Shown piece by piece: positions 23,657 through 34,159 of a DNA stretch of 64,000 bases. The translations under genes were made by a program, and so were the position numbers. Location of the stretch: assembly GCA_021234155.1 (NCBI GenBank), contig JAJEKV010000001.1, positions 17,689,382 to 17,753,381 of the forward strand, given 5' to 3'. The notes under the pieces are model-generated. The model searched no databases. It was not told where the DNA came from and saw nothing but the letters and a program-made list of their open reading frames with translations. The DNA comes from Isoetes taiwanensis. Lineage: Eukaryota; Streptophyta; Lycopodiopsida; Isoetales; Isoetaceae. Numbering within the stretch: the first letter of the stretch is position 1; each line of letters starts with the position of its first letter.

Positions 23657-23924
23657 CCGGGACAACTCTAGTGTTAAGGAAGCAACGGCAAGATTGACAC
23701 TTTGGTTTGCCTACAAAAGAAACAGAAAATAAATCAACCTAGCAATGAACAGAAACAAAATCAAATTTTAAAGACAAAAAACCTGAAGACTGTATGTATG
23801 ATAGGAATCTAGTTCACCTTCTTCATGTGGATGCCCTATTGTTTGTGTTGTTTGTTTTTAACTTATTTTGTTGCAAAACATCTGGAAGCATAAAAAAATT
23901 GTATGATCATTGTACATTTGAACC

Positions 23925-24109
23925 ACCTGCAAGTGCTGATGCATCGGCTCTAGTGGGCAGATTTGGATTGCGCCATGCATTAGCCATTATCCCGCCTTTG
24001 CCTTTGCCTTTGCCTTTGCCTTTGCCTTTGCCTTTGCCTTTGCCTTTGCCTTTGCCTTCCTCGCCGTTGGCCCCTTGTGGTCTACCAGCTACTAAAGCTC
24101 TAGCTGCTG
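23925..24109 (-). other. Candidate exon with a Gly-Lys hexanucleotide repeat
   Basis: On the minus strand a TTTGCAG acceptor precedes an open frame reading ALVAGRPQGANGEE, then about ten GK dipeptides, then IMANAWRNPNLPTRADASAL and a stop. The GK run is encoded by a (TTTGCC)n microsatellite at about 23994-24056 on the plus strand. The plus strand also has an open frame (23794-24213) with a Pro-Leu run. The minus-strand reading has the more protein-like flanks, but the family is not recognised. Confidence 0.3.
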
Positions 24110-24335
24110 CAAAGATCCATATGAAAGTACTCGAACAACACTATAGAAAAGAATTTATATATCAAATAATTCCCGACTTACATGTTCAGGTTTTTAGGAT
24201 CTCCACCGTATGAGAATGCTCGAACAAATGACAATATGAACAAATTTGTGTCTTCATCTGCCGTGGGAAGCATGCGAACCTCCACAGCAGTCTAGATAAT
24301 CTGGAAGCACAAATGTCATGTAATACGAAGACAAC

Positions 24336-24348
24336 AAAGAAATCAATT
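24336..24348 (+). repeat. LINE target-site duplication, left copy
   Basis: AAAGAAATCAATT here recurs exactly at 26481-26493, directly after the LINE poly(A). This marks a clean target-primed insertion. Confidence 0.85.
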
Positions 24349-26480
24349 GGATCTTAAATTAGATTTTGCCAAGGCATATGACAGTGTGGATTGGGAATTC
24401 TTGGAAAAAAGCCTCTTAGCATTGGGCTTTGGTCAGCAGTTCACCAGGGATGTTATGAAGCTCCATATCTCGGCACGGTCTACCGTGTTGTTTTAGGGGG
24501 AACCCTCCACTGTTTTTTCAGTTGGGCGGGGTGTTCGCCAAGGATGTCCATTAGCTCCACTTTTGTTCACAGTAGTAGCTAAGGTCCTCTCACAGTTATT
24601 TGCTAAGGCTGTGCAGGATGGGATAGTCCAGGGGTTGAGTATGGAGGATGGTTCACAGGAAATTTGTAATCAGTATGCTGATGACACGTTTCTCTTTCTT
24701 GTTGCTGATGCGGACAATCTTCAGAATGCAAAGCTTCTTCTTGATACTTTCTCTTTAGCATCTGGAGTTCTTGTTGGTTGGCCAAAGTGTTCTGCATTAT
24801 GGACGCTTGATGGGGTTGTGCCCCCTTGTGTTGCTGATTTTCCTTGGAAGGTGCTTCCTCATGGGAAGGCTACTAAACTTGTCGGTATTCCTGTGGGCAT
24901 TCATATTTCTACCTCTGATGCTTGGGATATTATTATAGAAGGGTTGCGAAAGCATTTGTTTTGGTGGAATACTTCTAAACTCTCTCTGCCAGCGCGAATA
25001 ACTGTTGCTAAGCATGTTTTAAGTAATTCCCACGTCTATATGGCCTCTGCCCTTCTGGCTTCCTAGTCAAAATTCCAGGTGATTGTATTTTTTGTTCGTA
25101 ATTTTATTTGAGTGGGAATGAGGAGCATGTTGTGGTCAAGATTGCATGGTCCAAATGCACTAGACCAAAAATTGCAGGTGGTTTGGGTATGACAGACTTC
25201 CATCTACAGAGTAAGATTCTGATTTCTAAGTTCATTTGGAGGATCCTAAAGGGATATGGTTGACTCACCTGGAGTGCGGTTGGTGAAGCAGTCACTTGGT
25301 CATTGTGTTCCTTTTGGGAAAGCTTCGTTAAAACCTCTTCTTTCTTGGAGTCTCTTTTATCAGCTATGCCCTTTTCCTAATGCTTCCCCTTTTTTGAAAG
25401 GCTTCTTTGGAGTCTTGGGAGGAGTCAAGACGGACCTTATTTCATATTGATCTTGTTGCATGTCATCAGCTGAGTGCCCCTTGTTGGTGGATACCTGTGG
25501 AAAATAATCTCCCACTTTGTGCCTCAGTTCATCCATTAACTCAACGCCGCTGGAGGTTAGCAGGGATCTTAACTGTTGTAGCTTGGTATGATTCTGGCCA
25601 GTTATCGACTTGGTAACTCTTTCAAACAAAATTCTTATTGTCTCGATGGGATAGACCTATTTGGCAAAAGGTTGCTAATACTTTACCATTGGCTGCTCCA
25701 GAGGCTATCGAAGGGTGCATGTGGGTTTCCCACCAGAGTGTTCACGAGCATAGGCTTGTGAACTCTATATATAGGCTGCTTGTCAATGGTGATATCCTTT
25801 CGCCATCCACTAAGTGGTCCCTTCAGCTCTCACCTCCTAGTTGGAGACGTATGTGGACTTGGGCTTGGGATAAACTACTCCATCCTAAGGTGGTTGTGCT
25901 TTGGTGGCAGATTCTTCACAGTTGCCCTCGGGTGAATGTGCTTGTCCACAGATTTGATCCTAGAGTGTCAGCACTCTGCCCACTGTGCAAGCAAAGGGAT
26001 GAGACCATTGAGCATTGTTTCTTTTTATGTGATCATCTCCAGCCTGTTTGGTCTTGGCTGCTGTCTCTTTTTCATGTGACATTGACAAGTCAGCAAGTGC
26101 TTCTGGCTATTTATCCGGATACTTGGAATAAGGTGCGGAGTCAAGCATTTCATTTGGCGTCAGGATGGTTGTTGTGGTCTATCTGGAAGCGCAGAAGATT
26201 GTGTATCTTTCAGGGTTTGGATATTCCCCCTGCAGTAGTCCTCCAGGATGCACAAGCTAGAATCGCTAAGGCCTACTATTGTTCTTCGCTTGCTCCTGCC
26301 AAGCGACAGTTGATATTTGAGTCCTATTTGAGTGTGTTGTCTTATGCATAGGCTGGTGGTTCTATTCAGTGGATCATGATTATCCTCTGAAATTTTATTC
26401 CCGCCTCTGCATTTGTATCTGGCTTTTGGCTTGGTGTTTCAATAAAGTGTCGTTCTTCAAAAAAAAAAAAAAAAGAAAAA
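24349..26480 (+). mobile_element. 5'-truncated L1-type LINE with poly(A) tail
   Basis: The copy starts inside the reverse transcriptase (LKLDFAKAYDSVDWEF at 24352 onward) and ends in an A-rich tail (26457-26480). It lacks ORF1 and the endonuclease. A 13-base target duplication brackets it. Its sequence is related to the longer LINE at 33,937-39,534; the two share the HVYMAS thumb segment and the SKFIWR..SLGHC region. 5' truncation is the usual outcome of LINE insertion. Confidence 0.85.
24352..26351 (+). pseudogene. LINE ORF2 remnant: reverse transcriptase and zf-RVT
   Basis: The coding remnant keeps GVRQGCPLAPLLF, the catalytic YADD (NQYADDTFLFL, near 24675-24705), the thumb region ending HVYMASALLAS (24563-25066 is one uninterrupted frame), and an intact C-terminal frame at 25638-26351. 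That last frame has a zinc finger, CPLCKQRDETIEHCFFLC (near 25978-26031), typical of plant LINE zf-RVT domains. Shifts near 24405 and 24480, a stop at 25066 and others between 25100 and 25640 inactivate it. The protein would reverse transcribe LINE RNA at nicked chromosomal DNA. Confidence 0.8.
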
Positions 26481-26493
26481 AAAGAAATCAATT

Positions 26494-27526
26494 CAACTTT
26501 TGAAGTAATTATTGGCAGGCCCAAGTTGCCTGCCTATGCTAAATTATAAACATTAAAAGGAGAACCCATGATCTATGTGTATCATGTACGTATTGGCATC
26601 GATCCGAGCCCTCGGATCGTTATTCTGGGATGGGACGAGCAGCTATATATGTGCCCATCCTTCTTGTGGCTAGTTATCGGTGTCTTCTCACAGTAGCATC
26701 TCTTTCCTTGTCCCTTGCTTCACTCCGCCGCTGTCTTGTTCTTCCATAAATCTATCCTGATTCTACCTCTGATACAACATTCCTTCCTTGCTCTTTGGTT
26801 TCCTCCTTGCTTGTGATTTCATCCGGCAATTGTCATCATGATCCTATTCGCCTTTATCTCTCTGGCTCTTCCTCACCATGATCCTATTCGCCGTTATCAC
26901 TCTGCCTCTTCCTCACCTTCACCACGGTTCTTTGACAGGAATAGACGGTTTGAGTTTAGCTCAGTTCTCTCACATGCATAAAGTAATGCATAATGATTGG
27001 CGGATCTGTTAAGTTTTTGGATGATTCTTGCTCTATCTGGCTATGAAATTTTTGTTGCATGGCTGAATCTTAAGGGTGATCATGTTTGCATTATATTTGA
27101 AAGGACATATAATCAGCTAGTTATGTAAATTTTCTCTAGTTACTAGAAATGTGAGCACGGCGATGCCGGGCATTTGTTGTGGGCATGTGTGGTTTAGAGT
27201 TACATTTTGTAGGGTGCTCGGCACAATTGTCCTCAGCATATGGAATGGGTAGATTTAGTGTGTAGATAGAACAAAGTGCATAATGTAATTGGTAGTCGAA
27301 GCATTTCAATGATGGAAAAATAAAAAAAAAACAAGTTATATATGTTGCATAGTGCCAAATAGTTTGATAATGATGTCCCAAATGCTAAAATTTTGCTTTC
27401 TATTGTCCGAAATTACTAGTCTCAATATTCCCTTGTCCTAAATGATTTTTCCTCAATTACGATATTGTTCCCCTGCAGTTTATTTATATTGCAATAGTCC
27501 ATGGAAGTGCCATATGATTGTGAACC
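26494..27526. other. Intergenic stretch with a small tandem duplication
   Basis: A 40-base unit is duplicated at 26837-26876 and 26877-26916 (CATGATCCTATTCGCC then TCTTCCTCAC). A short palindrome, GATCCGAG..CTCGGATC, lies near 26602. No gene is recognised. Confidence 0.4.
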
Positions 27527-27534
27527 ATAACAAC

Positions 27535-27754
27535 CATAGCTACTGGGAACCAAGTTTCCAACTCCATTCCCGTTCCCAACTCTGTTTTCGAGGGTCCAGA
27601 GTTCTATAAGTTCCCACTTTAGTTCCCAATAGAAAAGGGAATATACCTCAAATATACTCAAAGGATCCCTCAAATATACTCGAATATCTCGTTCCCATTC
27701 GGTCCCGTTCTGAATTTTGGGTCCAGGGTTCAAGTTCCCGTTCCGGTAGCTATG
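27535..27754. mobile_element. hAT-like MITE, 220 bp
   Basis: The terminal inverted repeats start CATAGCTAC and continue imperfectly through (T/C)GG(G/A)AAC. They are bordered by 8-base direct repeats that differ at one position, ATAACAAC at 27527-27534 and ATAATAAC at 27755-27762. An 8-base duplication is typical of the hAT superfamily. The interior has repeated GTTCCC motifs and no transposase. Confidence 0.55.
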
Positions 27755-27874
27755 ATAATAACACCTCATTCCATTGGGCATATTCTTGGGTTTAGAATAG
27801 TGCATTATGTTCGTCTTAGCATGTAGATATTGGAGTGCTATGCACATTGCTATATGTGTATAAAATGTGAATAG

Positions 27875-28970
27875 ATGATCATGGGGCTATATGGGAAACT
27901 GGAAGCAAAAATGGGATTAGGGGAAGAAGGGACAACATGCAATATAAGGGTCAAACAAGGGTGCCCCCTATCACTGAAAATATTTGGCTTATACATTGAT
28001 GCATTGGGAGAATTCTTGAGGGTCAGAGGAAGAGATAGATATGCACCAAGCATTGGGGAATTCTGTGATAGAACAGGTTTGATAGTCAATTAGAAAAAAT
28101 AAAGATCATCAGCTTTAGGAAACGTTAAACGAGGTCGATGAGATCAAATACAAGGGCCGGCTTATTGGAAGCTCATGTGACTATACGTATCTCAGATATA
28201 AAACAAAGGCTCGAAGAACATGAAAATAAGTGTTAGCAAAAAGATGGTAAATGGCTATGAACAACTACTATACAGATAAACAGATTGAGGGGTAAAAACA
28301 TAAATGTTTGGAATGGCCATAATGCCAGCAATGTTATACAGATGGAGGCGTGGGGGTGCAACACATTAACAACAGAGTGGATCAAAGCAAAAAGAATAAT
28401 AAAACACTTTTAGGCAAGAGAATTAGACATAAAAAGATGCACACCAACAACTATACTATTATATGAAACAGGGGCAAATCCATTCGAGGTTTCAACGCAG
28501 GAAAGATCAATCTCTTTTTTTCCTGGGAACACTATGAAAGTCTTTAAGAATAAGCTGATAAGGCAGGCCATAAATGAACCCAATATATGGCACACAATAA
28601 TGAGGGCTGATAGGGATAGCAAAAATGCAAACTTGGATAGGAAAACTAGAAATGAATCCCTGGCAGGAAATGGAGGACAAGACACTGGCAGGAGCACACA
28701 AAAACATTAGAGAAAGATTGAGGAAGACATGGAAAGTGCAACAACTAGATGTCAAGCTGGGATTGTATCTAAAAACAATGAACCTAGAAGGCAGTTTCAG
28801 ACAACAGATATACAAGAAAGGCACAATCTCGAAAACCACCAAAATTATCCTACGCAAATTGAGAACAGGAAATCACAACTTGTGGATAGAAAAGCGGTGA
28901 TGGCAAAGGCCGTTAATTGAGAAAAAGGATAGAATCTGTCAACTGTGTAGGTCATTAGAGAAAATATGGG
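27875..28970 (+). pseudogene. LINE reverse transcriptase relic, jockey-like type
   Basis: Plus-strand fragments read IRVKQGCPLSLKIFGLYIDA (27942-28001) and, about 850 bases later, TGNHNLWIEKRWQRPLIE with CQLC. These correspond to the RT block QGCPLSPTLFGLYID and to the Cys-rich C-terminus of non-LTR elements of a type different from the L1 copies here. Stops and shifts occur throughout. The finger fragment at 43,680-43,934 appears to belong to the same class. Confidence 0.55.
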
Positions 28971-29285
28971 ATCTCAAGATATCACCCTAAGAAAAATTAT
29001 GGTTTAATTTTTCTATTTTCCTAATTATATTAGAGAGCATTTAGTCTTAATAAATGTAGAATCCAAGTGTATCCTTGTATCCCACGTAGACCTATCCCCT
29101 TTGGCCACGTCATTTCTAGAGAGAGAAGAGGAAATTTCGATTAGGGTTTAGGGAATCACTTTGTGAGATCTCGTGTGTGTCTCTGAAATCGCCCTGAGAT
29201 CTCCCTATTTAGTTTGGGTGCCTGAGGGTTTTCCAAGACAGGAGCTCTACGATTTGAACTCGAGATCCAAGGTTTAGGGTTCATG
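28971..29285. other. Short intergenic stretch
   Basis: No gene is recognised. AGGGTTTAGG and AGGTTTAGGG motifs occur but do not form a telomeric array. Confidence 0.35.
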
Positions 29286-29492
29286 TGGAAGTGCGAGTTT
29301 GAATTCAAATTTCCCTCACTGTAAGTACTTGAAAATTTTGAATTCTAGTTCAAATTTGAATTTCCCTCATTGTATTTGCTCGAAAAATGTTGAATTCTAG
29401 TTCAAATTTTTGTTTCCCTTACTGGAAGTGCTCGGAAATTTTGAAGTGTAGCTCAAATTTGAATTTCTCGCAACTGAAACTTTTGAATTCAG
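29286..29492. repeat. Tandem repeat of a unit of about 60 bp (GAATTC..CAAATTTGAATTTCCC)
   Basis: Three and a half diverged copies of a unit containing TTGAATTCTAGTTCAAATTT, then TCCCTCAYTG and GCTCGAAAAT, directly abut the left end of the pogo-like transposon. Confidence 0.7.
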
Positions 29493-30104
29493 TATATAGG
29501 GGAGACCGGCCATGTTTTGCGCAGGGCCCTAAACAGGATGCGCAGGAGCCCTGCGTTCACGACATGGATGCCCTTCATTTCGTGACGGGTTCGACCATTT
29601 CATTTCAGTCGTTCGACCATTTGCGCACCCGGCGTTCGACCATTTTTGCACCTCGTTCCAAAGCCATAGTAACAAGCCCGCCATAGCACAACCCGCCATA
29701 ATTTTGTCTTAAACAAGATTGAACGCCCAAGATGGCCACCACCTTACATATTGCGTTGAGCATGGCCAAGCACAGAAACCTAGAGAACAGAGAGGAATGT
29801 GAGAAGACCTGAGAGATCCGATGGAACAGAAAACCTGAGAGAAGAGAGGGGGGATCTAAACGTGTTGCAACCAAAAAGAAGCCAAAGAAGAGGAAGATTA
29901 GGGAAGGCAATAGCAGGAATGAAGGGAGCTATCTTAGACAGAGAGAGGTAAATGGAGTGATGATGACATGAAGAGGGCCTTTGGAACTTGTTGAGGGAAT
30001 GTGATGAGCATAAGAGCAAAGAAAGCGAGAATTTAGCATCCACGGAGTCTACAATTAGAAGTTGGCTTTATGGTAGAGTGAGCGAAAGCATGGTAAGCAT
30101 CCTA

Positions 30105-31140
30105 TAGCCATGACGGCGGAAGAAGAATCGACTTGGTAGAATGGGCATTAGAGAGGGCGATCGGGGAATGCCTTTGACTCTAGATATGTTGAAGGAGTTT
30201 GTGGCTGAAATATGCCTTGATAGACCAACTCCATTTAGGGATGGAGTTCGGGACACAAGTGGTGGAAGCTTTTCAAAGGAAGGCATCGAGAGATAGCAAT
30301 AAGATCTGCTGAAACGTTGGATTACGCCAGGGCGAGCACTAACAACCGCTACTCTAGCTAAGTTTCACGATGATTTTGAGAAGGTGTTGGATGAGTTCAA
30401 GTTTCCACCATCTAGAATTTGGAATCTTGACTAAACTGGTGTCCAAAGCCTGGTAAGGTTTCGAATGGAATGAAGGTTATTGCCAAGAAAGGAAAGAGGA
30501 ACGCGTGCATGAAGTTGTGATGAGAAATAGAGAATGGGTGGCGATGCTTACATGTGTCAATGCAGATGGCTTTCCACTTCCTAGTCTCTACATCTTCAAA
30601 GGAGAGAGGATCAGAGATGACTATGTATCTAGATGTGAACCAGGTGCTGTGATGGCTTGTCAGGGTGAAGCATGGATGACAAAAGAGCTTTTAAAAGTTG
30701 GTTAATTGATCATTTTCGCAAGAAGGTGCGGGGAGCTTGCGGTCGAAAGTACACCACATTTGCTAGTGCTTGATGGCCACAAGACTCATGTGGATCTTGA
30801 CACTATCTTGGCAGCCAAAGAGGTAGGAGTGCATCTTTTTATTTTGCCACCTCACACTTCACATAAGCTGCAGCCCTTGGATGTGTCAGTGTTTGGCCCT
30901 TTCAAGAAGTGCTTTAAGAAGGAAAGAGCAATTTATATGTTAAAACACCGTTATCTTTGAACCAAGCAAGCAAGACCTGGCTACAATTATCTCTGAGCTT
31001 TGAAGTCATCCATGGCGGTCTGAGAACATCCTCTACGGTTTTAGATCAAGCGGGTTTAGTGCCCTTTGTGAAGGGCAAAGTGACACCACAATTTGAGGCA
31101 ATTGAGATGGCGGTAGGGAAGTGGAGTTGCAACCATGGGA
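30105..31140 (+). pseudogene. Pogo-type DDE_1 transposase remnant
   Basis: An N-terminal HTH-like stretch reads MPLTLDMLKEFVAEICLD near 30167-30220. The first catalytic block follows as PPSRIWNLD-stop-TGVQS (30408-30448), where the Glu/Asn codon after the catalytic Asp has become TAA. Next come GDGFPLPSLYIF-like and KGERIRDDY segments (30505-30705), then LLVLDGHKTHV (second Asp, near 30757-30789) and LPPHTSHKLQPLDVSVFGPF (third Asp, near 30844-30903). The order and the LDGHxTH and PPHTSHxLQPLDV wording identify the DDE_1 family (jerky/Tigger/pogo). A stop at 30703 and another at 30958 split the frame. The enzyme would cut and join transposon ends. Confidence 0.8.
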
Positions 31141-31149
31141 GCATGGAGA

Positions 31150-32587
31150 TTACAATCCAAATGATGCTGAAAATGAAGGTCAAAGCAGCCCCCGATGCTA
31201 ATCAAGTGTTCCCCAATCAATTGTACGTGCAGACCAGCAACCATGAAGAAGGTAACAATCAAAATTTTGAGCAAAATGTTGTTGAGGCAGCACATAGCAA
31301 TGTTCTTCTAAATTGCAATGTGCCTGAAAACCAAGCACCTAACATTGCAAGGCCTTTGCCACATGCAAGCACTGTTGTACATCACTCTTCTCCTCATGTT
31401 AATGTTGCTTATAGATCTGCTCTACTGACCCACAGAACACCAATGTCTAGAGCATTTCAACCCCAAAACAATGACTCTATATCTCAGCCTGAAACCTCAA
31501 GAAGACGAAATCTTCCCTTGCTGGCTGGAGTGCATCATGTTAGCTCTGAACAATGGTGTCAAGCAATCGAGGGGACTAACAGACAAAAGGAAGGCTAGGA
31601 ATGAGGAGGAAAAGAAGAGAAAGTTAGAAGAGAAGGCTGCACAAGCAGCAAAGAAATTGGCAAGGGAGGAGGCTTTGGAAAGATGCAAAAAGAGAAAGGA
31701 AGAGAGGGAAGCTAGGAAAAGAAGTGAAGAAGCATGGGAGGTAGGCTGTAGAAGGTTTAGGGATCTAATATATGGACCTCATAGGCATGGGAGGCCTATC
31801 TTGAATGGTGTAAGCCCTTGGATACCAGTTAACAAGGATGCTATGGAGGCTAGAAGGCAAGCAAGGGACAGGTTAAGAGCAAAGAGGGCAGCTAGAGAGA
31901 ATGAAGGGCATGCAGGTTGTGACATACGATTTGTGGCTAGTAGCCAAATGGAAGAACAAGAGAGCTGCCGCCATTATTCCAAGATAGTCAAGTTGAAGAA
32001 GAATTGCCTCCAAGTCCTGTATTGTATAATGCAATTAGGAATATGTCTCCATTCTCACGGCTCTATGGTAGGATGCGACTTAGAAGACACTCATATCTGT
32101 TCTCAAGACCATATGGATCTTTGTTCATGTATCAATTGATGAGATGATACCACCGCAAGAAATGAATCCAGCATCACATGCGCGCATGTTAATGTGGACA
32201 CTCAAACATGGGTCGGGTTTCTTTGATGTTAATAGTGGTGTTCCGGATGCCAAAGTGCACAACTTGGCTAAAGCAAGGCTGATCCGAGGCTTTGTTGAAG
32301 ATGGTAGGCCTCATGACATAATTGAGAAGGCAAAGGGATGGATGATGGTGGGCAAGAACTTACAGAGCGCTACTTGCAAATGTAAGTCCAAGTTTGCATG
32401 TAAGTTTGATGTTTCTACTTTACCTCTCTTAATCTGGTACTTCTTTGCGGTGCAGCGAGGATGTGGAGATAAAGCTCCTCGGAAGAAAGCTAGGTCACAT
32501 GATGCATGTCTTCTTTGTTGTGGCTGGTCAATGCTACTTCTTGTAAACATTGGTGGGTTTTGTGTGCGTTTTCAAATTTGCACATAA
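31150..32587 (+). pseudogene. Charged C-terminal region of the pogo-like element
   Basis: After the catalytic region the plus strand stays open through two overlapping frames, 30957-31598 and 31471-32139. The second contains a strongly basic coiled-coil segment (KARNEEEKKRKLEEKAAQAA at about 31592-31651). A further frame, 32144-32587, reads ARMLMWTLKHGSGFFDV and KARLIRGFVEDGRPHDIIEK, then runs into AT-rich DNA. The frames overlap, so a single-base shift near 31560 would account for two of them. Basic tails are common in pogo-derived proteins, but this one is not recognised specifically. Confidence 0.5.
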
Positions 32588-33226
32588 ACAATTTTACATA
32601 GACCTTTGTCTATTGCAAAATAGCACATTTTTCAGAAACTTGTATGCCAAGATTTGCTAAATTATTTTTGAATTGTTGCTAAATTGTTCTTTGAAACTTG
32701 TATGCCAAGGCTGCTAAATTGTTGTTGTTAAATTGTTCTTTGAATTGTTGTTTGATTCTTAGGTGTGAATGCATTCTGTCCTTTTCTTAGCAAGATGTAT
32801 GCAAAAGGTTGATATTCAGATCATAAATTGAGATATGCATGTCTTGTGAGTTTGTAGCGAGGATAAGACATAATTGTTTGTTAATAGGTGAGCAAATGAT
32901 GGTGGGTTTTTGAGAGCGATAATGTTGTTTCTTTCTGCGCAATTGATGGGAGTTTCATGCGCAATAGATGGGAGTTTTATGCGCAATGCGATCGCAATTG
33001 ATGGGTGCAGTGGTGCGTAACCGGGGTTCTCGAGACCCCCCGTGTTTGAGCAAATTGTAACTTGCAAGTGGCTAATCTGTAGACCCTAAATCTGGCATCT
33101 ATTTGTAGCTTAGATTTCAGGCTTTCAGATGAACTATTTCTTGTGGCAAAATTCCACACCTCGTGCCCAAAATTGCGTTTGCGCCCTTAACTGCGCAAAA
33201 CATGGCCTGTCTCCCCTATAAGAACA

Positions 33227-33936
33227 ATGGATTTTATGGGATGGTTTCTACTAGCTGCTATCATTGCTATGGTTCAATTTAGAATTACCTTGCCTTCATC
33301 AGAATTTGCAAAATCTACTAGCAAAGAAGAACACAATGCTTTGAGATTGAGTGGAGCCAAGCATGCTGATATCTGGACAGTAGGGGAAATTTACCCACGA
33401 AATCCATTTATGGGTAGATATCCAAACTTCAATTGTGTAATAAGCCTTGTGAGGTTTGTTTGCGAGGGAAAGTCGGGGCTGCTAGGCTACTGTGAGAGCC
33501 TGGCATAATACAGTTTGCAATTAGTATATCACAATATCAATTTATCATATTGCTTGTATTTGAGAGAGACGGAGTTGTGCAAATTGAGAAATCAGTTAGA
33601 GCAGCAAAGTACGAGAAAAGGATACAGAAATCAGCCAGCTAACAAAAAGGAATTCTCAATTGGAAGAAGATATTATGATGTTTCAGCAATGTGTCAAGCA
33701 AGCAGAGGTCGCAAGAATTTCAGCAGTAAATGATGCTAGAAAGAATATGTCGTGTCCTGCAAAAGAGATTGGAGAGATCAAAGAGGACTGTTCTTGGTGC
33801 TCGAGAAAGAATAAAAAAAATCAAACCAATTGAAACACTTAATATTAAGTGTGGGGCTGCTCGAAGGAGAGATTTTGCTATGAAGCAAGTGCTACAATCA
33901 AGTAAGGCAAAGAAGGGCGTGAGGAAGAATGTTGGT
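33227..33936 (+). pseudogene. 5' half of an unrecognised coding element, split by a LINE
   Basis: An open frame at 33227-33508 (MDFMGWFLLAAIIAMVQF...) is followed by a coiled-coil-like stretch. It reads ETELCKLRNQLEQQ and, after a one-base shift, REKDTEISQLTKRNSQLEED then CVKQAEVARISAVNDARKNM. A third frame runs KIKPIETLNIKCGAARRRDF and ends SKAKKGVRKNVG exactly at the LINE target site. The same frame continues beyond the LINE at 39,541. No family is recognised; the coiled coil followed by a DNA-transposon-like 3' part suggests a mobile-element protein. Confidence 0.45.
33925..33936 (+). repeat. Target-site duplication of the long LINE, left copy
   Basis: AAGAATGTTGGT is repeated exactly at 39535-39546, after the LINE poly(A). 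Confidence 0.85.
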
Positions 33937-34159
33937 TTTGGTCGACGGAATCCGCTTGACAGACCCGGCCCTCTTTTGGCGGTGCTAGGGTTTGGCTGCA
34001 GTTTTCTTTTAGCCATAACTTCTGCATCTTGTGGCAGTTTTGGGCGTGTTTGGGCTTATTGGAAAGCTCTTTAAGCACTCCATCCAGTGGTGCTTAATTC
34101 CTTCAGAGATTGGCCTGTTGGAAAAGACAGTTCAGATCTGAAACGTCGGCCCTCCTCTC

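Larger units (their letters stand above)
20973..23673. mobile_element. piggyBac-like non-autonomous element (TTAA target)
   Basis: The ends are perfect inverted repeats, CACTAGAGTTGTCCC (20973-20987) and its complement at 23659-23673. Each is directly flanked by TTAA (20969-20972 and 23674-23677). TTAA target duplication is the hallmark of piggyBac transposition, and CACTAG-type termini occur in piggyBac-like elements. Subterminal DNA carries the motif GGACCA..AATGGT several times. At the right end it forms a perfect 34-base palindrome at 23623-23656. The 2,701-base interior is very AT-rich and shows no DDD transposase, so the copy depends on another element for mobility. A 121-codon frame at 23332-23697 runs through the right end and looks accidental. 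A CACTA-type element is the alternative, but a matching 3-base duplication is not seen. Confidence 0.65.
29497..33218 (+). mobile_element. pogo/Tigger-like DNA transposon with TIRs
   Basis: The left end TATAGGGGAGACCGGCCATG with TTTTGCGCAG (from 29495) is the inverted complement of the right end (33191-33220) with one mismatch, giving terminal repeats of about 30 bases. Both ends sit at TA dinucleotides, as expected for Tc1/mariner-pogo insertion. The extra TATA makes the exact border uncertain by two bases. Subterminal direct repeats occur at both ends: CGTTCGACCATTT three times (29586-29640) and GCGCAATTGATGGGAGTTT-like units at 32937-33005. Inside are a DDE_1-type transposase remnant and a lysine-rich accessory region. 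The element is inactive because its frames are broken. Confidence 0.8.

Noticed and set aside
20973-23673. CACTA (En/Spm) element
   Set aside because: The termini begin CACTA, but the flanks are TTAA on both sides and the 3-bp flanks do not match as direct repeats (TAA versus TTA). piggyBac-like is the better reading.
23332-23697. 121-codon frame at the right end of the TTAA element
   Set aside because: It runs through the palindrome and terminal repeat and has no transposase motif.
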